NCBI RefSeq assembly: GCF_003057875.1
Contig: NZ_PYXZ01000001.1
Location: 558,001-622,000 of the forward strand
Reading direction: 5' to 3'
DNA length: 64,000 nucleotides
Source of the DNA: Nocardioides currus
Lineage (GTDB): Bacteria; Actinomycetota; Actinomycetes; Propionibacteriales; Nocardioidaceae
A program made the position numbers and the translations under genes. Positions 56,381-63,537 of this stretch are shown here, in pieces (the stretch's first letter is position 1; every line of letters starts with the position of its first letter). Under the pieces are notes generated by a model. It worked only from the letters and a program-made list of their open reading frames with translations. It was not told the DNA's origin and ran no database searches.

Positions 56381-57679
56381 TCACGTCCGACCCTCCTCGG
56401 GAACGCCGGCGCGGGTGACCGCGTCGACCGCCTCGGGGTCGAGGGCGAACAGCTCGGCCAGGGCCGCGGCGTAGGACACGGCGCCCGTCTCGTTGGCCAG
56501 TGCCTTCACGCGCACGGTGGGCTCGTGCAGGAGCTTGTCGGCGACGCGGCGCACGGTGTGCAGCACCTCGGCGCGGACGGCGTCGTCGAGGTCGGGCAGG
56601 CGGGCACCGAGGCGCTCCATCTCGGCGTCGACGACCGACGTGGCCATCGAGCGGAGGGCGACGACGGTGGGGGTCACGCTGGCCTGGCGACGGGCGGAGA
56701 GGAAGGCGGTGATCTCCTCGGCGACGATGAGCCGCACGCCCTCGACCTCGCGGCCCGCGTCGGTCTCGCGCAGGTCCTCGGCGAGCGAGGCCAGGCCGAC
56801 GAGGCTCACACCGGGGAGCTCGGCGACGGCCGGGTCGACGTCGTGCGGGAGGGCCAGGTCGATGATCGCGAGGGGCGACTCGTTGCCCGCGCGAGCCGTC
56901 GCGAGGGCCTCACGGGTGACGAGCACACCGGTCGCCCCGGTGCACGACACCACGATGTCGGCCTCGGCCAGCGCCTCGGTCAGGTGCGCGAGGGGCAGCG
57001 AGCGGGCGGCGTACTCCCGGGCGAGCCGGTCGGCGCTGTCGCTGCTGCGGTTGACCACCGCGATGTCGGAGGCGCCCATCCGGAAGACGGTCGCGACGGC
57101 CAGCGAGGCCATCGCTCCGGCGCCGACGACGACCACGCGCCGACCGGCGACGGAGCCCGGGATCCGCTCGAGGGCGGCGCTGACCAGGGACGGCGCGGCA
57201 CGATCGATCTCGGTCTCGGCGTGCGATCTCTTGCCGACGCGCAGCGCCTGCTGGAACAGCACGTTGAGGGCGGGACCGACCGAGCCGATCTCCTGCCCGA
57301 GCCGGAGCGCCTCGCGGGTCTGGCCGAGGATCTGGCCCTCGCCGACGACCATCGAGTCGAGGCCGGACGCGACGTTGAAGAGGTGGGAGACGGCACCGTC
57401 GTCGTAGTGGACGTAGAGATGCGGGACCAGCGCCTCGGTCGACTCGCCGGCGCGGTCGACGAGGAGTCGCGAGACCTCCTCGACGCTGCCGTGGAATCGG
57501 TCGACGTCGGCGTAGATCTCGAGGCGGTTGCAGGTGGCGATCACGGTCGCCTCGCCGACGTGCTCGCTGCCCATCAGGTCGTCGACGAGCTTGGTCACGC
57601 CGTTGGCGTCCAGGGCCAGGCGCTCGAGCAGCGCCACGGGGGCTGACTTGTGGGACACGCCCACGACGAGGACACTCAC
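56381..57679 (-). CDS. hemA: glutamyl-tRNA reductase
   Basis: First enzyme of the C5 route to 5-aminolevulinate, 432 residues. The N-terminal GVSHKSAPVALLERL and the nucleophile C50 (TCNRLEIYA) are intact. An NADPH-binding segment, VVVVGAGAMASLA, lies near 185. GTG 57679 overlaps the rex stop by 4 nt, so it is coupled to the Rex repressor. HemL, which completes the step, is encoded at 49696-51009. Confidence 0.96.
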   Translation of the reverse strand: MSVLVVGVSHKSAPVALLERLALDANGVTKLVDDLMGSEHVGEATVIATCNRLEIYADVDRFHGSVEEVSRLLVDRAGESTEALVPHLYVHYDDGAVSHLFNVASGLDSMVVGEGQILGQTREALRLGQEIGSVGPALNVLFQQALRVGKRSHAETEIDRAAPSLVSAALERIPGSVAGRRVVVVGAGAMASLAVATVFRMGASDIAVVNRSSDSADRLAREYAARSLPLAHLTEALAEADIVVSCTGATGVLVTREALATARAGNESPLAIIDLALPHDVDPAVAELPGVSLVGLASLAEDLRETDAGREVEGVRLIVAEEITAFLSARRQASVTPTVVALRSMATSVVDAEMERLGARLPDLDDAVRAEVLHTVRRVADKLLHEPTVRVKALANETGAVSYAAALAELFALDPEAVDAVTRAGVPEEGRT

Positions 57680-58365
57680 GCGCTGTCCTCCTCGACGCTG
57701 CCCGCCAGGCCCGCGGCCGCCTTGCGCTGCACGTGGTAGGCGAGGATCTGCAGCTCGATCGACAGGTCGACCTTGCGGACGTCGACCCCGTCGGGGACCC
57801 CCAGCACGGTCGGTGCGAAGTTGAGGATGCTGGTGATGCCGGCCTCGACCATCCGGTCGGCGACGTCCTGCGCGGCCACGGCCGGGGTGGCGATGACGCC
57901 GATGGCGACGCTGTGCTCGACCACGATCCCCTCGAGCTCGTCGAAGGGCCGGACGTCGACGCCGGCGACGACCTCGTCGTGCATGCCGGGGTCGGCGTCG
58001 AGCAGTGCCACGACGCGGAAGCCGCGGCTGCGGAAGCCGGAGTAGTTGGCGAGGGCGTGGCCGAGGTTTCCGATGCCGACGATGACGACCGGCCAGTCCT
58101 GGGTCACCCCGATCTCGCGGGCGATCTGGTAGCGGAGGTACTCGACGTCGTACCCGACCCCGCGTGTGCCGTAGCTGCCGAGGTAGGACAGGTCCTTGCG
58201 GAGTTTGGCGGAGTTGACGCCCGCGGCGGTCGCGAGCTCCTCGGAGGAGCAGGTCATGGTGCCCTGCTCGGCGAGGGTGATCAGGGCACGGAGGTAGACG
58301 GGTAGCCGGGCGACAGTTGCCTCGGGAATGTCCCGGGCGTGGTCGTTGGACGTCCGTGCACTCAC
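57676..58365 (-). CDS. rex: redox-sensing transcriptional repressor Rex
   Basis: NADH/NAD+ sensor that represses respiratory genes when NADH is low, 229 residues. An N-terminal winged helix (about 20-90, with SAKLRKDLSYLGSYGTRGVGY) is followed by a Rossmann domain with VGIGNLGHAL near 96-105. The start is GTG 58365. It heads rex-hemA-hemC-hemD, the same order as in Streptomyces. Probable operators lie at its own promoter and upstream of nuoA. Confidence 0.96.
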   Translation of the reverse strand: MSARTSNDHARDIPEATVARLPVYLRALITLAEQGTMTCSSEELATAAGVNSAKLRKDLSYLGSYGTRGVGYDVEYLRYQIAREIGVTQDWPVVIVGIGNLGHALANYSGFRSRGFRVVALLDADPGMHDEVVAGVDVRPFDELEGIVVEHSVAIGVIATPAVAAQDVADRMVEAGITSILNFAPTVLGVPDGVDVRKVDLSIELQILAYHVQRKAAAGLAGSVEEDSA

Positions 58366-58433
58366 TGCGTCTACTTTCCAGCCGACGCGATCCCGGGAGT
58401 GGGAATCCCGTGTGAGGTCGGGCCGGCGCGATC

Positions 58434-58462
58434 ACTGTAGGAGTTTGTGAACGGGAGAACAA
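58434..58462 (-). promoter_or_regulatory. rex-hem operon promoter
   Basis: On the minus strand TTGTTC (58457-58462) and TACAGT (58434-58439) are separated by 17 nt. The leader to rex is about 60 nt. Confidence 0.55.
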
Positions 58463-58464
58463 AC
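58443..58464 (-). promoter_or_regulatory. probable Rex operator at the rex promoter
   Basis: GTTTGTGAAC, GGGA, GAACAAAC: one half matches the Rex half-site TTGTGAA exactly, the other (GTTTGTTC on the opposite strand) is degenerate. It overlaps the -35 box and spacer of the rex promoter, suiting autorepression. Confidence 0.5.
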
Positions 58465-58519
58465 TGAGCGCGGACGGCGGCTACCACATGTGAGATGACC
58501 CACCCGCAGCGGGGGTTGA

Positions 58520-58762
58520 TCAGGTCCGGAGGGCCGCGCGCAGCCGGTCCGGGTCGACCCGCCAGAAGTCGTGCTGGCGCCCGTCGACGAAGGTCACGGG
58601 GACCTCCTCGGTGAAGCGCTCGGCCAGCACCGCGTCGGTGTCGATGTCGACCTCGGCGAAGGACTCCCCCAGCTCGGCGCACACGCCCTCGATCACCGCC
58701 CGCGCCTCCTCGCACAGGTGGCAGCCGGCGCGGCCGTAGAGGGTGACGCGCGGCTCGTTCAC
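58520..58762 (-). CDS. glutaredoxin-like protein (DUF836 type)
   Basis: An 80-residue thioredoxin-fold protein with YGRAGCHLCEEA near 9-20, giving the CxxC pair, and a cis-proline in EVPVTFVDG. Likely a small thiol reductant. GTG 58762 is preceded by a 61-bp repeat that supplies its ribosome binding site. It lies downstream of the acyl-CoA synthetase gene and 154 bp upstream of rex on the same strand. Confidence 0.88.
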   Translation of the reverse strand: MNEPRVTLYGRAGCHLCEEARAVIEGVCAELGESFAEVDIDTDAVLAERFTEEVPVTFVDGRQHDFWRVDPDRLRAALRT

Positions 58763-58823
58763 TCGGGGCCTCCGCGGAGTTGTTCGGAGGAGCGCAGCGG
58801 AGGAGAAGACCGTCGTGGGGTGA
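58763..58823 (-). repeat. intercistronic repeat, copy C (acyl-CoA synthetase - glutaredoxin)
   Basis: A 61-bp spacer exactly between the upstream stop and the glutaredoxin GTG. Minus strand: CACCCCACGACGG, CTCCTCCGCTGCGCTCCTCC, GAACAACTCC, then GCGGAGGCCCCGA and GTG. CCTCCGC and GCGGAGG are perfect 7-bp complements, the second containing the Shine-Dalgarno sequence. Confidence 0.8.
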
Positions 58824-60428
58824 TCATTCGAGAAGGCCCAGCGCCCGGCGCCGCTCGATGCCGCGCAGGCGACCCTTCTGCACCTTGCCGGTGACGGTGA
58901 ACGGCAGCTCGTCGACGACCTCGATGCGGCTGGGCTGCTTGAACCGGGCCAGTCGGGCGGCCGTGTGCTCGCGCACGGCGTCGGCGAGCGCGTCGGCCGC
59001 ACCCTGGGCGTCACTCCCGACGACGTAGGCCACGACGGCCTCGCCGGTCTGCTCGTCCGCGACCCCGATGACCGCCGCGTCGCGGACGCCCGGCACCTCG
59101 CGAATGACCTCCTCGACCTCGGAGGGATAGACGTTGAAGCCGCTCACGATCACCAGCTCCTTGAGCCGGTCGACGAGGAAGAGGTCGCCGCTGGCGTCGA
59201 GGAAGCCGACGTCGCCGGTGGACCACCAGCCCTCACGGGTGGGGCCGCCCGAGGAGTCGGGCCAGTAGCCGCTGAAGAGGTTGGCGCCGCGGACCTGGAT
59301 CTCGCCCGGGTCCTCGCCGCTGACGACGTGGCCGGAGTCGTCGACGAGGCGCAGCTCGATGCCGGGCAGCGCCGCACCGACCGACCCGCTCTGGTGCCGC
59401 TCGCTGCACAACGTGCTGGTCACGACCGGCGCCGCCTCGGTCAGGCCGTAGCCCTGGTGGACGGGCACGCCGGTGATGGCCGTGAACTCGTCGACGACCT
59501 CGCCCGAGAGCGGGGCGGAGCCGGACAGCACGAGGCGGACCGGACCGAGCCGGTCGGCGAGGTCCTCGACCCCACGCCAGTGCGCGAAGACCGGCGGCGC
59601 CACCGGCAGCACGCTCACGGCCTCGTCCTCGATCAGGTCGAGCACGGTGTGCGGGTCCCACTGCTCGACCAGCAGCAGCTTGGCGCGGTGGCGCAGGATG
59701 CCGCCCAGCACGGCGTTGAGGCCGTAGACGTGGAAGAGCGGCAGCACCCCCAGCACGACGTCGTCACCGTGGATCATCGGCGGCTCCACCTCGGCGATCT
59801 GGGCGAGGTTGGCGAGCAGCGCCCGGTGGGTGAGCATCGCGGCGCGCGGCCGTCCGGAGGTGCCGCTCGTGTAGAGGAGTGCGGCCAGCTTCTCCGGGTC
59901 GGGCAGGAGCGGGACGGCGCGTCCCTGCGCGGCCAGCACGTCGGCGTACGCCACCTCGCCGGTCTCCGTCGGCCCGTCGACCACGACGATGCGCGGGCGT
60001 TGCGCGCGGCTGACGAGGTCGGCGTCGAGGTCGGTGGTCGCGCCGTCGAGGGCCGAGACGACCTGCGCGCAGGCGGAACGGACGGCGGCCACGCTGTGGG
60101 GGTCGGCCACGACCAGCCGGGTGCCGGAGTCGGCGATCATCCGGGCCAGCTCGTCGGCGGTCGAGCGTGGATTGACGGGTACGGCGACGACCTGCGCCCG
60201 GAGGACGCCGAGGTAGCTCGTGACGAACTCGAGGCGGTTGCCGAGCACGATCATCATGCGGTGACCGGCCCGCACGCCGAGTCCGCCGAGGCCCGTCGCG
60301 AAGGACGACACCTCGCGCTCGAGCTCGCCCCACGTGCGGCCGCGCCCGTCGGACTCGACGACGGCCAGGCGATCCGGCGCCACCTCGGCGGCAGTCAGCA
60401 CGAGGTCGGCCAGATCGGTCTGGAGCAT
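58824..60428 (-). CDS. acyl-CoA synthetase (AMP-forming)
   Basis: ANL-superfamily ligase of 534 residues, probably activating a fatty or aromatic acid. The nucleotide loop is LLYTSGTSGRPR near 173-184, YGLTEAAPV near 316, GWWSTGDVG near 389, and the C-terminal catalytic lysine is in TVTGKVQKG near 515. ATG 60428. Substrate cannot be assigned. A glutaredoxin-like gene follows after the repeat; the HAD gene is divergent. Confidence 0.9.
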   Translation of the reverse strand: MLQTDLADLVLTAAEVAPDRLAVVESDGRGRTWGELEREVSSFATGLGGLGVRAGHRMMIVLGNRLEFVTSYLGVLRAQVVAVPVNPRSTADELARMIADSGTRLVVADPHSVAAVRSACAQVVSALDGATTDLDADLVSRAQRPRIVVVDGPTETGEVAYADVLAAQGRAVPLLPDPEKLAALLYTSGTSGRPRAAMLTHRALLANLAQIAEVEPPMIHGDDVVLGVLPLFHVYGLNAVLGGILRHRAKLLLVEQWDPHTVLDLIEDEAVSVLPVAPPVFAHWRGVEDLADRLGPVRLVLSGSAPLSGEVVDEFTAITGVPVHQGYGLTEAAPVVTSTLCSERHQSGSVGAALPGIELRLVDDSGHVVSGEDPGEIQVRGANLFSGYWPDSSGGPTREGWWSTGDVGFLDASGDLFLVDRLKELVIVSGFNVYPSEVEEVIREVPGVRDAAVIGVADEQTGEAVVAYVVGSDAQGAADALADAVREHTAARLARFKQPSRIEVVDELPFTVTGKVQKGRLRGIERRRALGLLE

Positions 60429-60476
60429 GCGCCGATCCTTCCACACGTCCAGGCGGTGCGGGCGGGCTCGGACGTC

Positions 60477-60482
60477 TACGCT
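60477..60482 (+). promoter_or_regulatory. -10 box of leaderless HAD phosphatase gene
   Basis: TACGCT ends 7 nt before the GTG at 60490. Confidence 0.5.
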
Positions 60483-60489
60483 GACCGTC

Positions 60490-61371
60490 GTGACGCCGCC
60501 CGAGAAGCCTCGCCGACTCAACCTCCAGCAGCGCTCGACGCTCGCCGGGGAGGCCGCCGCGGCGGCCGCCGAGGTGGAGACGGCGCTCGTCATGCCGAGC
60601 GACGTGAGCGGGGCCGCCTTCTTCGACGTGGACAACACCGTCATGCAGGGCGCGAGCATCTTCCACCTGGCCCGCGGCCTGCACCGGCGCAAGTTCTTCA
60701 CGACCCGCGAGATCCTCGGAGCCGCGTGGAAGCAGACCTACTTCCGCGTCGTCGGCGTGGAGGACCCCGAGCACGTGGCCGACGCCCGCAACTCGGCCCT
60801 GAGCTTCATCGCCGGGCACACCGTCGAGGAGCTCGAGGACATCGGCGAGGAGGTCTTCGACGAGGGCATGCAGCACCGCATCTGGCCGGGCACCCGCGCC
60901 CTCGCGCAGATGCACCTCGACCAGGGCCAGCGCGTGTGGCTGGTGACCGCGGCACCGATCGAGATCGCCTCGATCATCGCCCGCCGGCTCGGCCTGACGG
61001 GCGCGATGGGCACCGTCGCCGAGCACGTGGACGGCGTCTACACCGGCCGCCTCGTCGGCGACCTCCTGCACGGCCCGGCCAAGGCCGAGGCGATCAAGGC
61101 GCTCGCCGTACGCGAGGGCCTCGACCTGAGCCGGTGCTCGGCCTACTCCGACTCCTTCAACGACCTGCCGATGCTCTCGATGGTGGGCGAGCCGATCGCG
61201 ATCAATCCCGACGCCCGGCTGCGTGCGCACGCCCGGGCGCAGGGGTGGCGGATCCGCGACTACCGCACGGGCCGCAAGGCCGCCCGGGCCGGGCTCGTGG
61301 TGGCGGCCGCCGCCGGCGGGCTGAGCGGGGCGGTCGCGGCCGGCGCGGCGGTGCGGGCTCGCCGCCACTGA
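60490..61371 (+). CDS. HAD-IB family phosphatase, membrane-tailed
   Basis: Haloacid-dehalogenase hydrolase of the IB (SerB-like) group, 293 residues. Motif I is FFDVDNTVMQG near 44-54 (nucleophile D46), motif II near VWLVTAAP, and motif IV in YSDSFNDLPML. A glycine/alanine-rich hydrophobic stretch near the C-terminus (about 264-288) may anchor it. Substrate unknown; related actinobacterial proteins act on phospholipid or sugar phosphates. GTG 60490 follows a TACGCT box. It lies directly before the sigma-factor gene. Confidence 0.85.
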   Translation: MTPPEKPRRLNLQQRSTLAGEAAAAAAEVETALVMPSDVSGAAFFDVDNTVMQGASIFHLARGLHRRKFFTTREILGAAWKQTYFRVVGVEDPEHVADARNSALSFIAGHTVEELEDIGEEVFDEGMQHRIWPGTRALAQMHLDQGQRVWLVTAAPIEIASIIARRLGLTGAMGTVAEHVDGVYTGRLVGDLLHGPAKAEAIKALAVREGLDLSRCSAYSDSFNDLPMLSMVGEPIAINPDARLRAHARAQGWRIRDYRTGRKAARAGLVVAAAAGGLSGAVAAGAAVRARRH

Positions 61372-61441
61372 CCGCAGTTCGGCGTTCGGTTCCCTTGCGC
61401 CACGCTCCCGCCTACCCTTGACGGCGGGAGGAAGCACGCAC

Positions 61442-62212
61442 GTGATGGCAGGACGAGGGGACTGGTCGGCCGGGCTCGACGCGCTGAGGCGCGCGGTCGC
61501 CCTGGCCCTCTCGCCGAGCCCGCTCGTCGCCGGCGCGGTCCGCGACGGCCTGCTCCTCTCAGAGGCGGCCACCTCGCCCAGCCCGCCCGGCCCGCGCGGG
61601 CCGATCGACTACGGCGACGCCGAGCAGGCGACGTCGTCGGAGGAGAACGAGGCGGAGCGCACCCGCCTGATCGCGCTCGTCGAGCTCGCCCGCGGCGGCG
61701 ACAAGGAGGCCTTCGGCCAGCTCTACGACCACTACCAGCCCTCGGTCTACCGCTTCCTCTACTACCGCACCCGGTCGGCGTCGCTGGCCGAGGACCTCAC
61801 CTCCGACACGTTCTTCCGTGCGCTGCGCAGCATGAACAACTTCCGCTGGCAGGGCCGCGACTTCGGTGCGTGGCTGATGACGATCGCCCGCAACCTCACC
61901 ACCGACCACTTCAAGGCCGGACGCACCCGCCTCGAGCTGACCACCGAGGACATGAGCCTCCACGACGACGTCACCGAGGGCCCCGAGTCCGCCGTGCTCG
62001 CCGAGCTCACCAACGAGGTGCTCCTCGAGGCGCTCACCGAGCTGCCGCAGGAGCAGCGGGAGTGCCTGATCATGCGCTTCCTCCAGGGCATGAGCATCGC
62101 CGAGACCGCGGCCGCGCTCGACCGGTCCGACGGGGCGGTCAAGCAGCTCCAGCTGCGCGGGGTGCGCAACCTCGCCAAGCTGTTGCCGGACGGGCTGCGT
62201 GACCCGTCGTGA
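61442..62212 (+). CDS. bldN: ECF sigma factor, BldN-like
   Basis: RNA polymerase sigma factor of the ECF group, 256 residues. Region 2 is at about 86-155 (LYDHYQPSVYRFLYYR, then LAEDLTSDTFFRALR) and region 4 at about 190-245 (ELPQEQRECLIMRFLQGMSIAETAAAL). A ~75-residue N-terminal extension precedes region 2, a feature of BldN, whose extension is removed by proteolysis in Streptomyces. GTG 61442 follows GGGAGGA; ATG 61445 is also possible. Gene order (near rex-hemA-hemC-hemD, with a DUF5667 protein next) and CGTAAC/CGTTGA promoters nearby support the BldN assignment, which remains an inference. Confidence 0.82.
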   Translation: MMAGRGDWSAGLDALRRAVALALSPSPLVAGAVRDGLLLSEAATSPSPPGPRGPIDYGDAEQATSSEENEAERTRLIALVELARGGDKEAFGQLYDHYQPSVYRFLYYRTRSASLAEDLTSDTFFRALRSMNNFRWQGRDFGAWLMTIARNLTTDHFKAGRTRLELTTEDMSLHDDVTEGPESAVLAELTNEVLLEALTELPQEQRECLIMRFLQGMSIAETAAALDRSDGAVKQLQLRGVRNLAKLLPDGLRDPS

Positions 62213-62228
62213 AGCCGACCATTCCGTG

Positions 62229-62257
62229 CGTAACTTCCGTCCCCACCGCGTCGTTTG
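62229..62257 (+). promoter_or_regulatory. possible BldN-type promoter of the anti-sigma gene
   Basis: CGTAAC (62229-62234), 17 nt, CGTTTG (62252-62257). The -35 is exact; the -10 matches 4 of 6. It would give a ~34-nt leader to the ATG at 62298. In Streptomyces the rsbN gene has its own BldN-dependent promoter in this position. Confidence 0.55.
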
Positions 62258-62297
62258 GCTCGGTGGAGGGGCAGGACCTAGCGGCAGGACACCAGCG

Positions 62298-63515
62298 ATG
62301 ACAGGGCCTTTCTCGGCGCGACGACGCGCGGAGGAGTTCGACGCGGCACTGTCGCGACCCCTCACCGAGCAGGACGCGACACAGTTCGCCGACCTCCTCG
62401 CCGTGGTCCGCGACCTGCGCGCCGTCCCCGAACCCACCGCGCGCCCCGAGTTCGTCGGCGACCTGCGCGAGCGACTGATGGCCGAGGCCGACACGGCCCT
62501 CCTCCCCCAGTCCGCCCGGCCGTTGACGGCCGTGGAGCAACGCCTGGTGCTCCCGGTGCGTACGACGCCGCGCGACCGCCGCCTCGCCACGGTGCTCGGC
62601 GCCGCCGCACTGATCGGTGCGACGACCTCGGTCGCCGTGGCCGCCCAGACCGCCCTCCCCGGCGAGTCGCTCTACACGGTCAAGCGCGCGATCGAGGACG
62701 CGCGGACCGGCATCGCCCGTGACGACGCGGCGAAGGGTCGAGCCATGCTCGCCAACGCCCGGGACCGGCTCGGCGAGGTGCGTGCGCTCGCCGACCGCGG
62801 CGACCCGGCCAGCCTCGGGGTGCTCGGGTCGACCCTCGACGCGTTCACCGAGCAGGCCGCGGACGCGTCCGACGTGCTGCTGGCGTCGTACGCCGAGACC
62901 GGCGACGAGGCGGTCGTGAGCGAGCTGCGCACCTTCACCGCGACGAGCATGGACGAGCTGTCGGCGCTCGAGTCGACGCTGCCCGCGTCGGAGCGCGAGG
63001 ACCTCGTCACGGCCGGCCGCCGGCTGGCCGACATCGACCTGCAGACCAGCCAGGCCTGCCCTGCCTGCACGGGCGACGTCACCTCCATCCCGCACAACCT
63101 GCTGTCCGCGGAGAAGCTCACCGGTGGGGTGACGACGGTGATCGTGGCCGCCAGCCAGGACCCCGGGCTGCTGAAGCCCGTCAAGGTCGTCAAGCCCGAC
63201 CCGGTCACCCCCGACCCGGTCTCCGGGCAGGACACCGACGGCGTCGAGGTCCCCGACCTCGAGGTGCCCGACCCCACCACGGCCGCCCCCACGCCCACGC
63301 CCACGCCGACCGGCAAGCCGACCTCGCCGGTGAAGGTCGACGTGAAGAAGCCGGTCAACGACGCCACCAAGCTGCTGACGGGCGACCTGACGACCGTCGT
63401 CGACGGCGTGCCCGTCGTCGACGACGTCCTGACCGGCGTCGGCACCACCCTCGACGGGACGGTCGACGGGGTGCAGGGCACCCTCGACGGCGTGACCGGC
63501 TCGCTGCTCCCCTGA
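62298..63515 (+). CDS. rsbN: DUF5667 membrane anti-sigma factor, RsbN-like
   Basis: Probable anti-sigma factor for the upstream sigma, 405 residues. A cytoplasmic N-terminal part (1-95) is followed by one transmembrane helix (about 97-116) and an exported DUF5667 domain (about 117-235) starting with ALPGESLYTVKRAIED. Beyond about 300 it becomes Pro/Thr-rich (PTPTPTPTGK) and ends in valine/aspartate-rich repeats. The start is ATG 62298, in the same orientation as the sigma gene 85 nt upstream. This layout matches RsbN of Streptomyces. Confidence 0.8.
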   Translation: MTGPFSARRRAEEFDAALSRPLTEQDATQFADLLAVVRDLRAVPEPTARPEFVGDLRERLMAEADTALLPQSARPLTAVEQRLVLPVRTTPRDRRLATVLGAAALIGATTSVAVAAQTALPGESLYTVKRAIEDARTGIARDDAAKGRAMLANARDRLGEVRALADRGDPASLGVLGSTLDAFTEQAADASDVLLASYAETGDEAVVSELRTFTATSMDELSALESTLPASEREDLVTAGRRLADIDLQTSQACPACTGDVTSIPHNLLSAEKLTGGVTTVIVAASQDPGLLKPVKVVKPDPVTPDPVSGQDTDGVEVPDLEVPDPTTAAPTPTPTPTGKPTSPVKVDVKKPVNDATKLLTGDLTTVVDGVPVVDDVLTGVGTTLDGTVDGVQGTLDGVTGSLLP

Positions 63516-63537
63516 GCAGCACCTGACCGCGGCCTGA

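Noticed and set aside
56316..56384. N-terminal extension of HemC starting at ATG 56384
   Set aside because: The added residues are encoded by the dispersed repeat and do not resemble HemC; the GTG at 56315 gives the usual N-terminus.
52660..56418. Very long plus-strand open frame (over 1200 codons) opposite the hem genes
   Set aside because: It is antisense to hemB, hemD and hemC, all with intact motifs, and its composition is the Arg/Gly/Asp/His-rich pattern of a high-GC shadow frame.
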